64,000 bases of DNA, from positions 682,001-746,000 of the forward strand of contig CAWJLO010000010.1 of assembly GCA_963843685.1 (NCBI GenBank). Direction: 5' to 3'. Position numbers and translations under genes: made by a program. Origin of the DNA: DASQHL01 sp963843685. GTDB lineage: Bacteria; Chloroflexota; Dehalococcoidia; DSTF01; JACRBR01. Positions 1-8,014 of the stretch are shown in pieces. Position 1 is the first letter of the stretch; each line of letters opens with the position of its first letter. The notes beneath the pieces are model-generated. The model did no database searches, was not told the origin of the DNA, and was given only the letters and a program-made list of their open reading frames with translations.

Positions 1-285
1 GGGACGCGCCGACTGGCCCTCGCGCTGGGTGCACCGGCGATGTTTGGAGTTCGATCGCCCGACAAGACGCCCGCACAGCGGAAGATCAGCTCCTGACGTA
101 TGTCGTCGGCCGAGGCCGGCGAACTTGCTGGAGCGCCGAATGGGGTTCGGATGCGAGGGGGAAGGGCGCAGCCGTGAGGGTGCGGCCGTGAACGACGCCG
201 GCACCGAAGGGTACTGTCGAGCAGGCGCATGTGACCAACATCACAACCGACGCGGCGAAAATTGGTATGATCCCAGCACAATTGA
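1..285. other. Leading stretch with no supported gene
   Basis: The first 285 bases hold no gene I can support. An open frame at 29-289 (+) encodes an Arg-rich peptide with no domain and no ribosome binding site, and it runs into the riboswitch, so I treat it as chance. The end of the stretch carries the probable promoter for the riboswitch transcript. Confidence 0.5.
266..271 (+). promoter_or_regulatory. Probable -10 box for the riboswitch transcript
   Basis: TATGAT lies about 15-20 bases before the first paired element of the riboswitch, so transcription would start near 278. No good -35 box is visible 17 bases upstream, as for most -10 boxes in this window. Confidence 0.4.
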
Positions 286-415
286 ATAGGCCGAATCCGC
301 CGCGCGGCGGAGCGGGGGAACCAAATCTTTACGGGGTGAATCTCGCGAGAGCGAGTAGGTCAGCCATCTCAGACCGAACCCGGCAGCTAACCTCGTAGGC
401 ACCTGAGAAGGGGCA
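286..415 (+). ncRNA. Cyclic di-AMP riboswitch (ydaO-yuaA type)
   Basis: The sequence carries the conserved ydaO blocks in the right order: GCGGGGGAACC (312-322), ACGGGGTGAATC (331-342), a TAGGT turn, CCGAACCCGGCAGCTAACCTCG (373-395) and GTAGGC...GAGAAGGGG. This class binds cyclic di-AMP and is normally an OFF switch. A strong intrinsic terminator follows at once (425-452) and the next gene starts at 500, so ligand binding should stop transcription before that gene. The class is known to control potassium transport, osmolyte uptake and cell-wall hydrolases. The outer boundaries are approximate because the P1 pairing was judged by eye. Confidence 0.9.
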
Positions 416-424
416 TCGCTCTAG

Positions 425-452
425 GAGTGGGGTCTAAGCCCTGCTCTTTTTT
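425..452 (+). terminator. Intrinsic terminator of the c-di-AMP riboswitch
   Basis: An 8-bp stem (425-432 with 439-446, loop TCTAAG) is followed by six T residues at 447-452. It sits between the aptamer and the coding region, the expected expression platform of a transcriptional OFF switch. Confidence 0.85.
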
Positions 453-499
453 GATGCCCGCAGGGGATCGCCCTCGGCGGTCCCGAAAGGAGTTGCGCC

Positions 500-1105
500 A
501 TGGTCAGCACGAAAGAAGACGGAAAGGGACTCGCGGCGTCGGTCAAACACGGCATCGTCGGCGCCGTCAAGGGCGTCGGAGAGATCACGGACACCGTCGT
601 GGATACGGTGAGCGGCAGCCTGGTGAATGCCCTGAAGCGAACGGGGCAGGTCGGCGGCGCGCTGACCGGCGCGATCTCGGAGGTCGTCCGCGGCGCGATC
701 CAGGGTGCTTCGGAGATCGGTGGCGACCTGGGTGGGGCGGCGAAGGGGGCGATGGTTGGCGTCCTTCGCGGCACGCGCGAGGTAGGAGAGGAAGCCTCCA
801 CGACCATCTCCACGACGGCGAGCGCCGTCGTCAAGAGCACGGCCGAGCTCGGCGGCGACATCGGGAGCGCTGCCAGGGGCGCCATCGAGGGAGCGATCTC
901 GGGCGCCAAGGACGTCGGGTTGACTGCCGAGGACGCGGCATCGGCGGCGGCCACGGGTGCGTTGAGCGCCGCAGCCGAAATTGGCGATAGCGCCGTCACG
1001 CAGGTCCGTGATCTCCTGAAGGGCACGATCGCCGGCGTCAAGGTGGTGGCGAAGGAGCCGTTCGCGTCTGCGTCGGGCGACGAGCACAGCAAGGGTCCAT
1101 CCTGA
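500..1105 (+). CDS. Ala/Gly-rich amphipathic repeat protein controlled by c-di-AMP
   Basis: A 201-residue protein of unknown function, with no signal peptide or membrane segment. The start is fixed by GAAAGGAG at 485-492 ahead of ATG 500. It consists almost entirely of Gly, Ala, Ser, Thr, Val, Glu, Asp and Lys in repeated amphipathic units. A unit of the form (S/T)xE(I/L)GGD(L/I)GxAA(K/R)GAxxGxxxGxxxVG appears near residues 73-103 and again near 115-145, with weaker copies before and after. It is the only gene between the c-di-AMP riboswitch and the terminator at 1140, so it is the riboswitch target. The composition resembles LEA-like or other helical stress proteins. Given the role of c-di-AMP in osmotic homeostasis, a dehydration or membrane-protecting role is plausible but inferred. 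Confidence 0.85.
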   Translation: MVSTKEDGKGLAASVKHGIVGAVKGVGEITDTVVDTVSGSLVNALKRTGQVGGALTGAISEVVRGAIQGASEIGGDLGGAAKGAMVGVLRGTREVGEEASTTISTTASAVVKSTAELGGDIGSAARGAIEGAISGAKDVGLTAEDAASAAATGALSAAAEIGDSAVTQVRDLLKGTIAGVKVVAKEPFASASGDEHSKGPS

Positions 1106-1139
1106 GAGTCGGCAGCCGGCGGAGTGCGAGAAAACGAAA

Positions 1140-1167
1140 CAGGCCCGGAGCGAATGCTCCGGGCCTG
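1140..1167. terminator. Bidirectional terminator hairpin
   Basis: An 11-bp inverted repeat (CAGGCCCGGAG / CTCCGGGCCTG) lies between the convergent repeat-protein and cold-shock genes and probably ends both transcripts. An A-run on the upstream side supplies a U-tract for the minus-strand gene. Confidence 0.75.
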
Positions 1168-1189
1168 TCCGATCTCTGTGCCGGCAGAC

Positions 1190-1408
1190 TTAGCTGGCGA
1201 CGGCGCGGACGTTGATTGCGCGGCTGCGCCGCGGGTCTCGCTCGTCAGCGGCCTTGTCGAACTCCACGGTCTGGCCTTCGTTCAGGTCGTCGAACGACCC
1301 GCCCTGCACGGCCGACGTGTGGAAGAAGATGTCTTCGCTCGCGCCGTCCGGCCGGATGAAGCCGAAACCGCGGTCGCGTGCCATCCTCTTGATCTGTCCT
1401 GTTGCCAT
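1190..1408 (-). CDS. Cold-shock domain protein
   Basis: A 72-residue CspA-family single-strand nucleic-acid binding protein, essentially one cold-shock domain. Both RNA-binding motifs are present: RNP1-like GFGFIRP (residues 14-20) and RNP2-like DIFFH (residues 26-30). Members melt RNA secondary structure and act as RNA chaperones. ATG 1408 is preceded by AGGAGG on the minus strand. About 300 bases separate it from the divergent DUF255 gene, leaving room for the long 5' leader usual in this family. Length and motifs are normal. Confidence 0.95.
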   Translation of the reverse strand: MATGQIKRMARDRGFGFIRPDGASEDIFFHTSAVQGGSFDDLNEGQTVEFDKAADERDPRRSRAINVRAVAS

Positions 1409-1711
1409 TGAGACGTACCTCCTGCACGCCGTCGTCTTCTGCCCTGACCAACGTTTGGCCAGCCGCACACGGCGCATTCCACAAAGTTGCGCGGCGTTCA
1501 CAACGCCCGACCTCATACCGTCGTCGTCGTCGTGTGCGTCGGAAGAACCGTGGCGTACAGGAGACTGCGATGAGGATTTACGCTCGAAGCATAGCCGATT
1601 GGTGAGGGCGGTAGCAAACGTCACATCGCTCTCCATGATCGAACCCTTGCCGTATCGTGGGATGGACGTGATTGCTACGATTCCAATGTCGTTCCGCGAA
1701 AGGCGCTTGCC
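1409..1711. other. Divergent intergenic region
   Basis: These 303 bases separate the leftward cold-shock gene from the rightward DUF255 gene. They should hold both promoters; TACGAT near 1677 is a candidate -10 for the rightward gene. No conserved RNA motif or small gene was recognised. Confidence 0.4.
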
Positions 1712-3553
1712 ATGTCTGAGTCGAGCTTCCACTTCTCGCCGCGGGCCAATCGGGCCGGGGAGATCGCGTGGAATGCGTGGGGGGCGGAGCCGTTCGAGCG
1801 GGCGGAGCGGGAACAGAAGCCGGTGCTGCTCGGGATCTCGGCGGTGTGGTGCCACTGGTGCCACGTGATGGACGAGACCTCGTACTCGGACGACGAGGTG
1901 ATCCGGCTGATCAACGAGCGGTTCGTGGCGGTTCGGGTCGACAACGACCAGCGGCCGGACATCAACGCGCGCTACAACATGGGTGGCTGGCCGACGACGG
2001 CGTTCCTGACGCCGGGCGGCGAGGTGATGGCGGGGATGACGTACATCCCTCCGGACCAGATGCGCGACGTGCTCAACCAGGTCAGCACCTACTACAAGGA
2101 CAACCGCGATACGGTCGAGCAGAAGATCGCCGAGATCGTGGCGAACCGCGAGCGCGCGCAAGGCGCGCCGTCGGATGCGGGCGACGACGCGCTGAGCGAC
2201 CAGATCCTGCGCGACGTGCTGCACTCGACGTCAGACGCGTACGACCCGGTGTTCGGCGGGTTCGGCAACGAGCCGAAGTTTCCCCACACGGACGCCATCG
2301 ACCTGCTGCTGCACGCGTACCTGCGCGACGGCGACCGGGACGCGCTGCACATGGCGCGGAAGACGCTGGAGCAGATGTGCAAGGGCGGGACGTACGACCA
2401 GGAGTGGGGCGGCTTCTATCGCTACTCCACGAAACGGGACTGGAGCGTGCCGCACTACGAGAAGATGCTCGAGGACAACGCGCTGCTGCTGCGCAACCTG
2501 CTGAAGCTGTACCGGATCAGCGAGGACGTAACGCATCGCGAATACATCGACTTCACGATCGCGTACCTGGACGCGTGGCTGAGCGACGCGGAGACGGGCG
2601 CGTTCTACGGGTCGCAGGACGCGGACGAGGAGTTCTACCCGCTGCCGGCGGAAGAGCGGAAGCAGCACGCGGCGCCGTACGTCGACAGGACGGTCTACAC
2701 GAGCTGGAACGCGATGGCGATCAGCGCGTACCTGGAAGCGTCGTGGACACGGGGGCGGCCGGAGCTGAAGGCGCGCGGGCTCCAGGCGCTGGACTTCCTG
2801 TGGGAGCGGCTGCACACGTCGGACGGGATGGCGCGATATCTCTCGGCCGAGGGGCCGCGTGTGGCGGGGCTGCTGGGCGACCAGGCGTGGACGGCCGCGG
2901 CGTGCCTGGACGCGTACGAGGTCGCGGGGCGGCCGGCGGACCTCGAGCGGGCGATCGAGCTGGCGTCCTTCATGGAGTCGCGGCTGCAGGCGCCGGGCGG
3001 GGGGTTCCACGATACGCCGCAAGGCCACGAGACGATCGCGCGGCTGTCTTCGCCGCAGAAGCCGGTGAAGGAGAACGCGGTGGCGGCGACGGTGTTCGTG
3101 CGGCTGGCGAGGCTGACACATGACGAGCGGTACGAGGAGATCGCGCGGAGGGCGCTGCGGCAGTTCACGGACGTCGTGGAGTCGCAGGGGTACTTCGCCG
3201 CGGAGTACGCGCGTGCCGTCGACTTGCTGCTGAACCCCGGCGCCGAGATCCGCATCGTGGCGCGCGCGGGAGAGCATCCGGAGCCGCTGTACGGGGCGGC
3301 GCTGGCGCTGGCGGTGCCGGACCGGGTGATCCGCGTGATCCACGCCGACGATGCGGCGGCGCTGGCGGCGGAGGGGTTACCGGCGGAGCCGGCGCCGGCG
3401 GCGTACGCTTGCTACGGCACGCTGTGCTCGGCGCCGGTGACGACGCCAGGCGACCTGTTCGAGATCGTGGACAAGACGCGGCAGGCGTACGAATCGACGC
3501 GCCGCGTCGAGCCACTGGCGGGACCCCGCGGCGGCGGCATGGCATCCGACTGA
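1712..3553 (+). CDS. DUF255 / thioredoxin-domain protein (YyaL, SPATA20 family)
   Basis: A 613-residue member of the YyaL/SPATA20 family. The N-terminal thioredoxin-like DUF255 domain has the signature WCHWCHVM near residue 49 with paired Cys residues, followed by the VRVDNDQRPDIN segment. The rest is an (alpha/alpha)-type barrel like those of N-acyl-glucosamine epimerases, with EEWGGFYRYS-like and HYEKMLEDNALLL blocks. Family members are usually about 650-700 residues, so this one is slightly short at the C-terminus. The biochemical role is not established; a cytoplasmic redox or carbohydrate-linked enzyme is the usual guess. It is followed 20 bases later by a LapA-like gene with its own Shine-Dalgarno. 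Confidence 0.9.
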   Translation: MSESSFHFSPRANRAGEIAWNAWGAEPFERAEREQKPVLLGISAVWCHWCHVMDETSYSDDEVIRLINERFVAVRVDNDQRPDINARYNMGGWPTTAFLTPGGEVMAGMTYIPPDQMRDVLNQVSTYYKDNRDTVEQKIAEIVANRERAQGAPSDAGDDALSDQILRDVLHSTSDAYDPVFGGFGNEPKFPHTDAIDLLLHAYLRDGDRDALHMARKTLEQMCKGGTYDQEWGGFYRYSTKRDWSVPHYEKMLEDNALLLRNLLKLYRISEDVTHREYIDFTIAYLDAWLSDAETGAFYGSQDADEEFYPLPAEERKQHAAPYVDRTVYTSWNAMAISAYLEASWTRGRPELKARGLQALDFLWERLHTSDGMARYLSAEGPRVAGLLGDQAWTAAACLDAYEVAGRPADLERAIELASFMESRLQAPGGGFHDTPQGHETIARLSSPQKPVKENAVAATVFVRLARLTHDERYEEIARRALRQFTDVVESQGYFAAEYARAVDLLLNPGAEIRIVARAGEHPEPLYGAALALAVPDRVIRVIHADDAAALAAEGLPAEPAPAAYACYGTLCSAPVTTPGDLFEIVDKTRQAYESTRRVEPLAGPRGGGMASD

Positions 3554-3572
3554 CACGTCGGCGGAGGCGGAC

Positions 3573-3857
3573 ATGGCGCACCAGACTGACCAGCAGTACG
3601 AGCCACCGGCACCAGAACGCAGCCTCTGGTCGCAGATCAAGCTCGGCATAGGGATCGTCGCGGCGCTGCTGCTGCTGCTGTTCATGGTGCAGAACCTGCA
3701 GCGGGTCGAGATCCACTTCCTGTGGTTCGACTGGAACACGCGGCTGCTGTTCGCGCTGGTGATCGCGGCGGCGTTCGGCGGGATCAGCGCGGTCGTGGCG
3801 GGCACGCTGATCCGGCGCGGCGAGAAGCCGAAGCCGCAGCGCGTGGAGCGACGGTGA
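3573..3857 (+). CDS. LapA-domain (DUF1049) small membrane protein
   Basis: A 94-residue inner-membrane protein with two hydrophobic segments (about residues 23-41 and 55-78) separated by QNLQRVEIHFLWF, the typical LapA/DUF1049 linker. In enterobacteria LapA (YciS) acts with LapB in control of lipopolysaccharide assembly; Chloroflexota generally lack LPS, so the role here is unknown. GGAGG precedes ATG 3573. The stop overlaps the GTG start of the next gene, indicating translational coupling. Confidence 0.8.
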   Translation: MAHQTDQQYEPPAPERSLWSQIKLGIGIVAALLLLLFMVQNLQRVEIHFLWFDWNTRLLFALVIAAAFGGISAVVAGTLIRRGEKPKPQRVERR

Positions 3858-4303
3858 GCGACGAGCCCGTGATCGTCGGGCCGGGAGAGGGCGCGCAACA
3901 CCGCACGCCGTACGGCGACACGATGTCGTGGAAGGCGGGCGACGCCGAAACGGGCGGCGGCTACTCGCTGCACGAACGCGTGGCGCCGCCGGGAGCACGC
4001 TCGACGCCGCACGTGCATCACGAGCTGGCGGAGGCGTTCTACGTGCTGGAGGGGGAGTTCGAGTTCGTGGTCGGCCCGCGCACGGTTGCCGGCACGCCGG
4101 GGACGTTCGTGCTGGCGCCGAAGGGCGTGCGGCACGCGTGGTCGGTGCGGGGCGACTCGGCGGCGCGGGCGCTGGTGCTGTTCTCGCCGGCGGCGCCGCG
4201 GGCGTACTTCGACGGCGTCGATGAAGTGGTGCGGGGCGCGGGGCCGAGCGGGCCGGACGTGGCGCGGCTGATCGAGCTGGGGCGCGAGCACGGGTTCGAC
4301 TGA
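3854..4303 (+). CDS. Cupin-domain protein
   Basis: A 149-residue single-domain cupin. Cupin motif 1 is seen as HVHHELAEAFYVLEGEFEF (residues 55-73) with His, His and Glu metal ligands. Motif 2 is PGTFVLAPKGVRHAW with the fourth His. GTG 3854 overlaps the stop of the LapA gene (GTGA), which decides the start. The substrate cannot be told; similar proteins include small dioxygenases, isomerases and sugar- or quercetin-type cupins. Confidence 0.85.
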   Translation: MSDEPVIVGPGEGAQHRTPYGDTMSWKAGDAETGGGYSLHERVAPPGARSTPHVHHELAEAFYVLEGEFEFVVGPRTVAGTPGTFVLAPKGVRHAWSVRGDSAARALVLFSPAAPRAYFDGVDEVVRGAGPSGPDVARLIELGREHGFD

Positions 4304-4380
4304 CGCGGCGTCCTTGCACGTAGGGTCGTGCGTGATATCGTCGCATCCCGGCACACCTGCCCGATGATGAGGAGCGCGCA

Positions 4381-4915
4381 ATGACACTGGTGGAGTTCAT
4401 CAAGGCCGAGCTGGTAAGGCTGCACGGGTCGCTGGATCACGGCGTGAAGGACCTGACGCCGGAGCAGTGGCACGCGGTGCCGGCGGGGAATGCGCGCGCG
4501 AACACGATCGCGTTCGAGATGTGGCACTACGCGCGGACCGAGGACAACATCGTGCGGTTCATCATCCAGAACCGGCGGCCGACGGTGTGGATGGAGGGGA
4601 AGTGGGCGGAGCGGCTGGGGCTGCCGCCGGTGGCGCAGGGGACGGGCATGCCGCCGGCGGACGCGCAGGCGATGCGCATCGCCGATCTCGACGCGATTCA
4701 AGCAGTACGTGCAGGACGTGTGGAAGAGCACGGCGGACTACCTGGCGAACCCGGACACGTCGGTGTTCGACACGCCGGTGATGGTGAAGCCGCTGGGTGA
4801 GATGCCGGCGATCCGGGCGCTGGGGCAGGTGTGCATGACGCACGGGTTTACGCACCTTGGCGAGCTGGAGCTGTGCCGGACGCTGCTGGGGTTGGGGTCG
4901 TCGATCGGGGTGTAA
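4381..4915 (+). CDS. DinB-like protein, frameshifted
   Basis: A DinB/YfiT-type four-helix bundle protein of about 177 residues, split by one frameshift near 4695. The first frame gives MTLVEFIKAELVRLHGSLDH...MWHYARTEDNIVRF with a helix-borne His. The second frame resumes at FKQYVQDVWKSTADYL and ends CMTHGFTHLGELELCR, with the conserved HxxxH-like pattern for metal binding. Dropping one A in GCGATTCAAG restores the frame. Members include thiol-dependent transferases and damage-inducible proteins of unknown activity. A consensus error is more likely than true inactivation, because the distal part is fully conserved. Confidence 0.75.
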
Positions 4916-5000
4916 GCTCAGTCCGCGCTAGCCGCTTCTGGCGTGGGAAGCACATATTCGTCAATTGCAACAGTTTCGCTTCGGAGCGTAGTATCGCGTC

Positions 5001-5300
5001 ATGGAGCGAAACAGGCGCTATCGCCGACGGGACACGAGCAACCTCCCGCCCTGCGCGAAGTGCGGCACGCCGCGCGCATCCAAGGATGACCGGTTCTGCC
5101 GCGGGTGCAGCGCAGAGCTGCCGCCGATAGCCAATATCCACGAGCCCGTCGACGTTGTCGCCTCAGAGAGCGCAGCCGTGCCAACTTGCTCGAAGTGCGG
5201 CACTGAGCGCGTCCTAGACAGACCGTATTGCGTGAAGTGCGGCACGAAATGGCCCGCCGAGACCCCTGGCAGGCCCACCGGAACGAGCAATTCGGGCTGA
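5001..5300 (+). CDS. Double zinc-ribbon protein
   Basis: A 99-residue protein with two zinc-ribbon units. The first is CAKC...CRGC (residues 17-35), the second CSKC...CVKC (residues 63-80), separated by an acidic linker. There is no catalytic domain. A TAGTAT box at 4989-4994 lies 6 bases before ATG 5001, so the mRNA is probably leaderless. The following gene encodes a membrane-anchored protein and the two may be related; many zinc-ribbon proteins carry such C-terminal membrane modules. Function unknown. Confidence 0.65.
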   Translation: MERNRRYRRRDTSNLPPCAKCGTPRASKDDRFCRGCSAELPPIANIHEPVDVVASESAAVPTCSKCGTERVLDRPYCVKCGTKWPAETPGRPTGTSNSG

Positions 5301-5465
5301 CTCACGCAGCATCACGCACCTGGCTGGCGTAGCACACCTACGTCCGGAAGTCGCGTAGCAAAGCCGAGTGGCGCTGTCGCGCAGTGGGGATATCTCTTTA
5401 TCAGCGTCTGGCACTGGTATCGCGGTCGGCGCTGGTGGTGGCAAGCAGCAATAGCGGTTGGTCTG

Positions 5466-6041
5466 GTGGTCGTGGGGGTCACGGCTTTCGGAGCTCTCCT
5501 GCCCAAGAAGTCCTCCTCGCCAGGCCCCTCGATGCAGCAGGCCCAGGTTCCCGACACAATGACGCCAAATGCCGCTAGCGCAACGCCGACGTTCACCGCG
5601 CAGCAGGAGGCATACGTGGCGAGCATCGCGACCGCAGATGCGGAGCGATATGAACGGGAGAGAGCGGCGGCGCAACAGACATTCGCGGCGCAACCCACGA
5701 GTACGCCGATTCCACTACCGTACGTGCTCGCTCTCGAGGCTGTGGCCTGCACCAACGACGGTTACGGGTTCAACAAGTGCGAGGGCTCGGTGAAGAATCT
5801 GACGGGCGCGCCTGTTAGTGACATAGAAGCCGTGATCGAGTGGTTCACGGCCCAAGATCCGGCGAGTCCGATTGTGTCGAGCGACGAAGCCTTGATCGAT
5901 TTCAATCCGGTGCTTCCGGGCCAAACGTCGCCTTTCTCGACAATTGGAAGGTACAACCCGGAACTCAGGTGGTTTCGCGTTGTGTTTAAGCAGCTCGGCG
6001 GTGGGACGGTCCTTACCCGAGATGACCGCACGGGGCATTAG
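5466..6041 (+). CDS. Membrane-anchored or secreted protein of unknown function
   Basis: 191 residues from GTG 5466. The frame stays open upstream and would add a Trp-rich stretch and the hydrophobic run QAAIAVGLVVVGVTAFGALL, so the true start is probably further 5' (no good start codon is visible) and the protein is anchored by one N-terminal membrane helix. A Thr/Pro/Ala-rich linker follows. The C-terminal domain (about residues 80-185) contains CTNDGYGFNKCEGSVKNLT and resembles beta-sandwich domains of the FxLYD type that handle extracytoplasmic tails. It may have been fused to the upstream zinc-ribbon before a frameshift; this is unproven. Confidence 0.55.
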   Translation: MVVGVTAFGALLPKKSSSPGPSMQQAQVPDTMTPNAASATPTFTAQQEAYVASIATADAERYERERAAAQQTFAAQPTSTPIPLPYVLALEAVACTNDGYGFNKCEGSVKNLTGAPVSDIEAVIEWFTAQDPASPIVSSDEALIDFNPVLPGQTSPFSTIGRYNPELRWFRVVFKQLGGGTVLTRDDRTGH

Positions 6042-6043
6042 GG

Positions 6044-6202
6044 GTGCTGTTGGAGTACAAAGTACGCCCCGTTGACGGTGAGGCCATTGGCGACATCGAG
6101 TGCAACTGCATCGAGGACGCGAAGGACGGCAGACGGCTGGTCAGGAGCAGGGTCGCGCGGCTCGAGGCGTTCCACCGTGGTCGGGAGCGCGATTGCTATT
6201 AA
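6044..6202 (+). CDS. Possible small protein (52 residues)
   Basis: An open frame from GTG 6044 to TAA 6200 encodes 52 residues containing IECNCIEDAKDGRRLVRSRV. Codon use is compatible with neighbours and it fills the gap before the phosphatase gene. There is no recognised domain and no clear ribosome binding site. It could equally be chance. Confidence 0.25.
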   Translation: MLLEYKVRPVDGEAIGDIECNCIEDAKDGRRLVRSRVARLEAFHRGRERDCY

Positions 6203-6271
6203 TCGGGCATTAACGGGCGTCCGTTATCTTGTCGGCGACACCCTGACCGACGAGTTTCGCGGAGGCGCAGC

Positions 6272-7036
6272 GTGAGCGACGTATCTGACGGCGAGCGTGA
6301 GACGAACGAGGCGGCGGCGCGCGCATCGGACGAGCGTGCGGCGCGGCAGCGGGTGCCGGGATCGTTCGACCTGGCGTTTCTCTCGAACACGGAGAACGTC
6401 ACGGAGCTGCTGCTGATCCGGCACGGTCAGCAGGAGTACGACGTCAACGGGCCGGTGTCGGAGCTGCTGGACCCGCCGCTGAGCGAGCTGGGGCGGACGC
6501 AGGCGCGGCTCGTCGGGATGGCGCTGTCGACGGAGCGGATCAATCACGTGTACGCCAGCCCGCTGCAGCGCGCGCTCAACACCGGCAAGGAGATCGCGCG
6601 GCACCACCGGCTGGAGCCCATCGTCGTGGAGGACCTGCGCGAGGTGGGGATCTTCGCCGAGATGCCGCGCGACCGGACGCCGCTGGAGTTCATCGGGCGG
6701 CTGGCGCTGGCGGGTGCGCGGGAGCGGATGATCACGGAGAAGAGCTGGGACGTGTACCCGTACTCGGAATCGAGCGCGGCGTTCCGCAAGCGCGTCGTCA
6801 ACGCGATCGAAGGGATCCTGATGAGCCACCCGGGCGAGCGGATCGCCATCGCCTGTCACGGCGGCGTGATCAACTCGTACGTCGGCCACATCATCGGCTC
6901 GAAGTACGACATGTTCTTCCGGCCGGCGCACACGTCGATCAACGTGGTGGCGGGCGGCGAGGGGCGGCGCGCGCTGTACCGGCTGAACGACGTGCAGCAC
7001 CTGATGACGGCCGAGGGCAGCTTCCACAGCCTCTGA
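6272..7036 (+). CDS. Histidine phosphatase family protein (phosphoglycerate mutase-like)
   Basis: A 254-residue cytoplasmic member of the histidine phosphatase superfamily. The catalytic RHG motif is in LLIRHGQQEYDVNGP (residues 47-61), followed by LSELGRTQARLVGMAL. The second catalytic His lies in IAIACHGGVINSYVGHI. A roughly 40-residue hydrophilic N-terminal extension precedes the core. GTG 6272 is preceded by GGAGG at 6261-6265. The substrate (sugar phosphate, nucleotide or cobalamin precursor) cannot be predicted. Confidence 0.88.
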   Translation: MSDVSDGERETNEAAARASDERAARQRVPGSFDLAFLSNTENVTELLLIRHGQQEYDVNGPVSELLDPPLSELGRTQARLVGMALSTERINHVYASPLQRALNTGKEIARHHRLEPIVVEDLREVGIFAEMPRDRTPLEFIGRLALAGARERMITEKSWDVYPYSESSAAFRKRVVNAIEGILMSHPGERIAIACHGGVINSYVGHIIGSKYDMFFRPAHTSINVVAGGEGRRALYRLNDVQHLMTAEGSFHSL

Positions 7037-7144
7037 TCGGCGTACCACATCCGGCACCGTGCGACGCGTGCATGGTCTATCGACCGTAGGCGGTCGCTGC
7101 GCGACACTTCGGCCATGACTCATTCAAGTGATCGAGGGGACGAG

Positions 7145-8014
7145 ATGGTGGGTACGGCCGACCTGAGCGGCAAGACGTGCATCGTCACGGGCGCGAGCAA
7201 CGGTATCGGCAAGGAGACGGCGGCGGCGCTGGCGGGGATGGGCGCGCGGGTGGTGATGGTGTGCCGTGACGCCGGGCGGGCCGAGACGGCACGAGCGGCG
7301 ATCGCGCGTGAGGCGTCGAACGACGACGTCGAGGTGCTTCTCGCTGACCTCTCGTCGCAAGAGCAGATCCGCTCGCTCGCGGCGCAGATCAACGATCGCT
7401 ATGAGAAGATCGACGTGCTGCTGAACAACGCCGGCGCGGTCAACACCGTGCGGACGACGACGGTCGACGGGATCGAGACGACGTTCGCCGTGAACCACCT
7501 GGCGTACTTCCTGCTGACGAACCTGGTGCTGGAGCGGGTGAAGGCGAGCGGGGCGGGGCGGATCGTCAACGTCAGCTCGGGGGCGCACGTGGGCGCGCGG
7601 ATGGACTTCGACGATCTGCAGGGGGAGCGGCGGTACGGCGGCATGCGGGCGTACGGGCAGTCGAAGCTGGCCAACGTGCTGTTCACGTACGAGCTGGCGC
7701 GGCGGCTGGAGGGGAGCGGCGTGACGTCGAACTGCCTGCACCCGGGCGTGGTGGCGACGGGGTTCGGGCACAACAACGCGGGGTGGCTCAAGATCGGCGT
7801 GAGCATGATCCGGCCGTTCATCCTGAACGCGCAGCGCGGCGCCGAGACGTCGGTCTACCTCGCTGCGTCGCCGGAGGTGGCGGGCGTCACGGGCCAGTAC
7901 TTCGAGAAGTGCAAGGCGGTGAAGTCTTCGCCGGCGTCGTACGACACGTCGGCAGCGGCGCGGCTGTGGGCGATCAGCGAAGAGATGACGCGTGTCGGAG
8001 CGGGGGCGTCGTGA
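7145..8014 (+). CDS. Short-chain dehydrogenase/reductase (retinol dehydrogenase-like)
   Basis: A 289-residue classical SDR. The Rossmann glycine motif TGASNGIGKE is at about residues 15-24, NNAG at about 98-101, and the catalytic Ser and YGQSKLAN (YxxxK) follow. The order and length match the RDH/WWOX-like group that reduces carbonyls with NADP(H). An in-frame ATG at 7115 exists, but GAGGGGA at 7133-7139 favours ATG 7145. The stop overlaps GTG 8011 of the DUF1028 gene, so the two are translationally coupled. Confidence 0.88.
   Translation: MVGTADLSGKTCIVTGASNGIGKETAAALAGMGARVVMVCRDAGRAETARAAIAREASNDDVEVLLADLSSQEQIRSLAAQINDRYEKIDVLLNNAGAVNTVRTTTVDGIETTFAVNHLAYFLLTNLVLERVKASGAGRIVNVSSGAHVGARMDFDDLQGERRYGGMRAYGQSKLANVLFTYELARRLEGSGVTSNCLHPGVVATGFGHNNAGWLKIGVSMIRPFILNAQRGAETSVYLAASPEVAGVTGQYFEKCKAVKSSPASYDTSAAARLWAISEEMTRVGAGAS

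Noticed and set aside
29..289. 86-residue open frame at the window start
   Set aside because: Arg-rich, no ribosome binding site, and it runs into the riboswitch aptamer.
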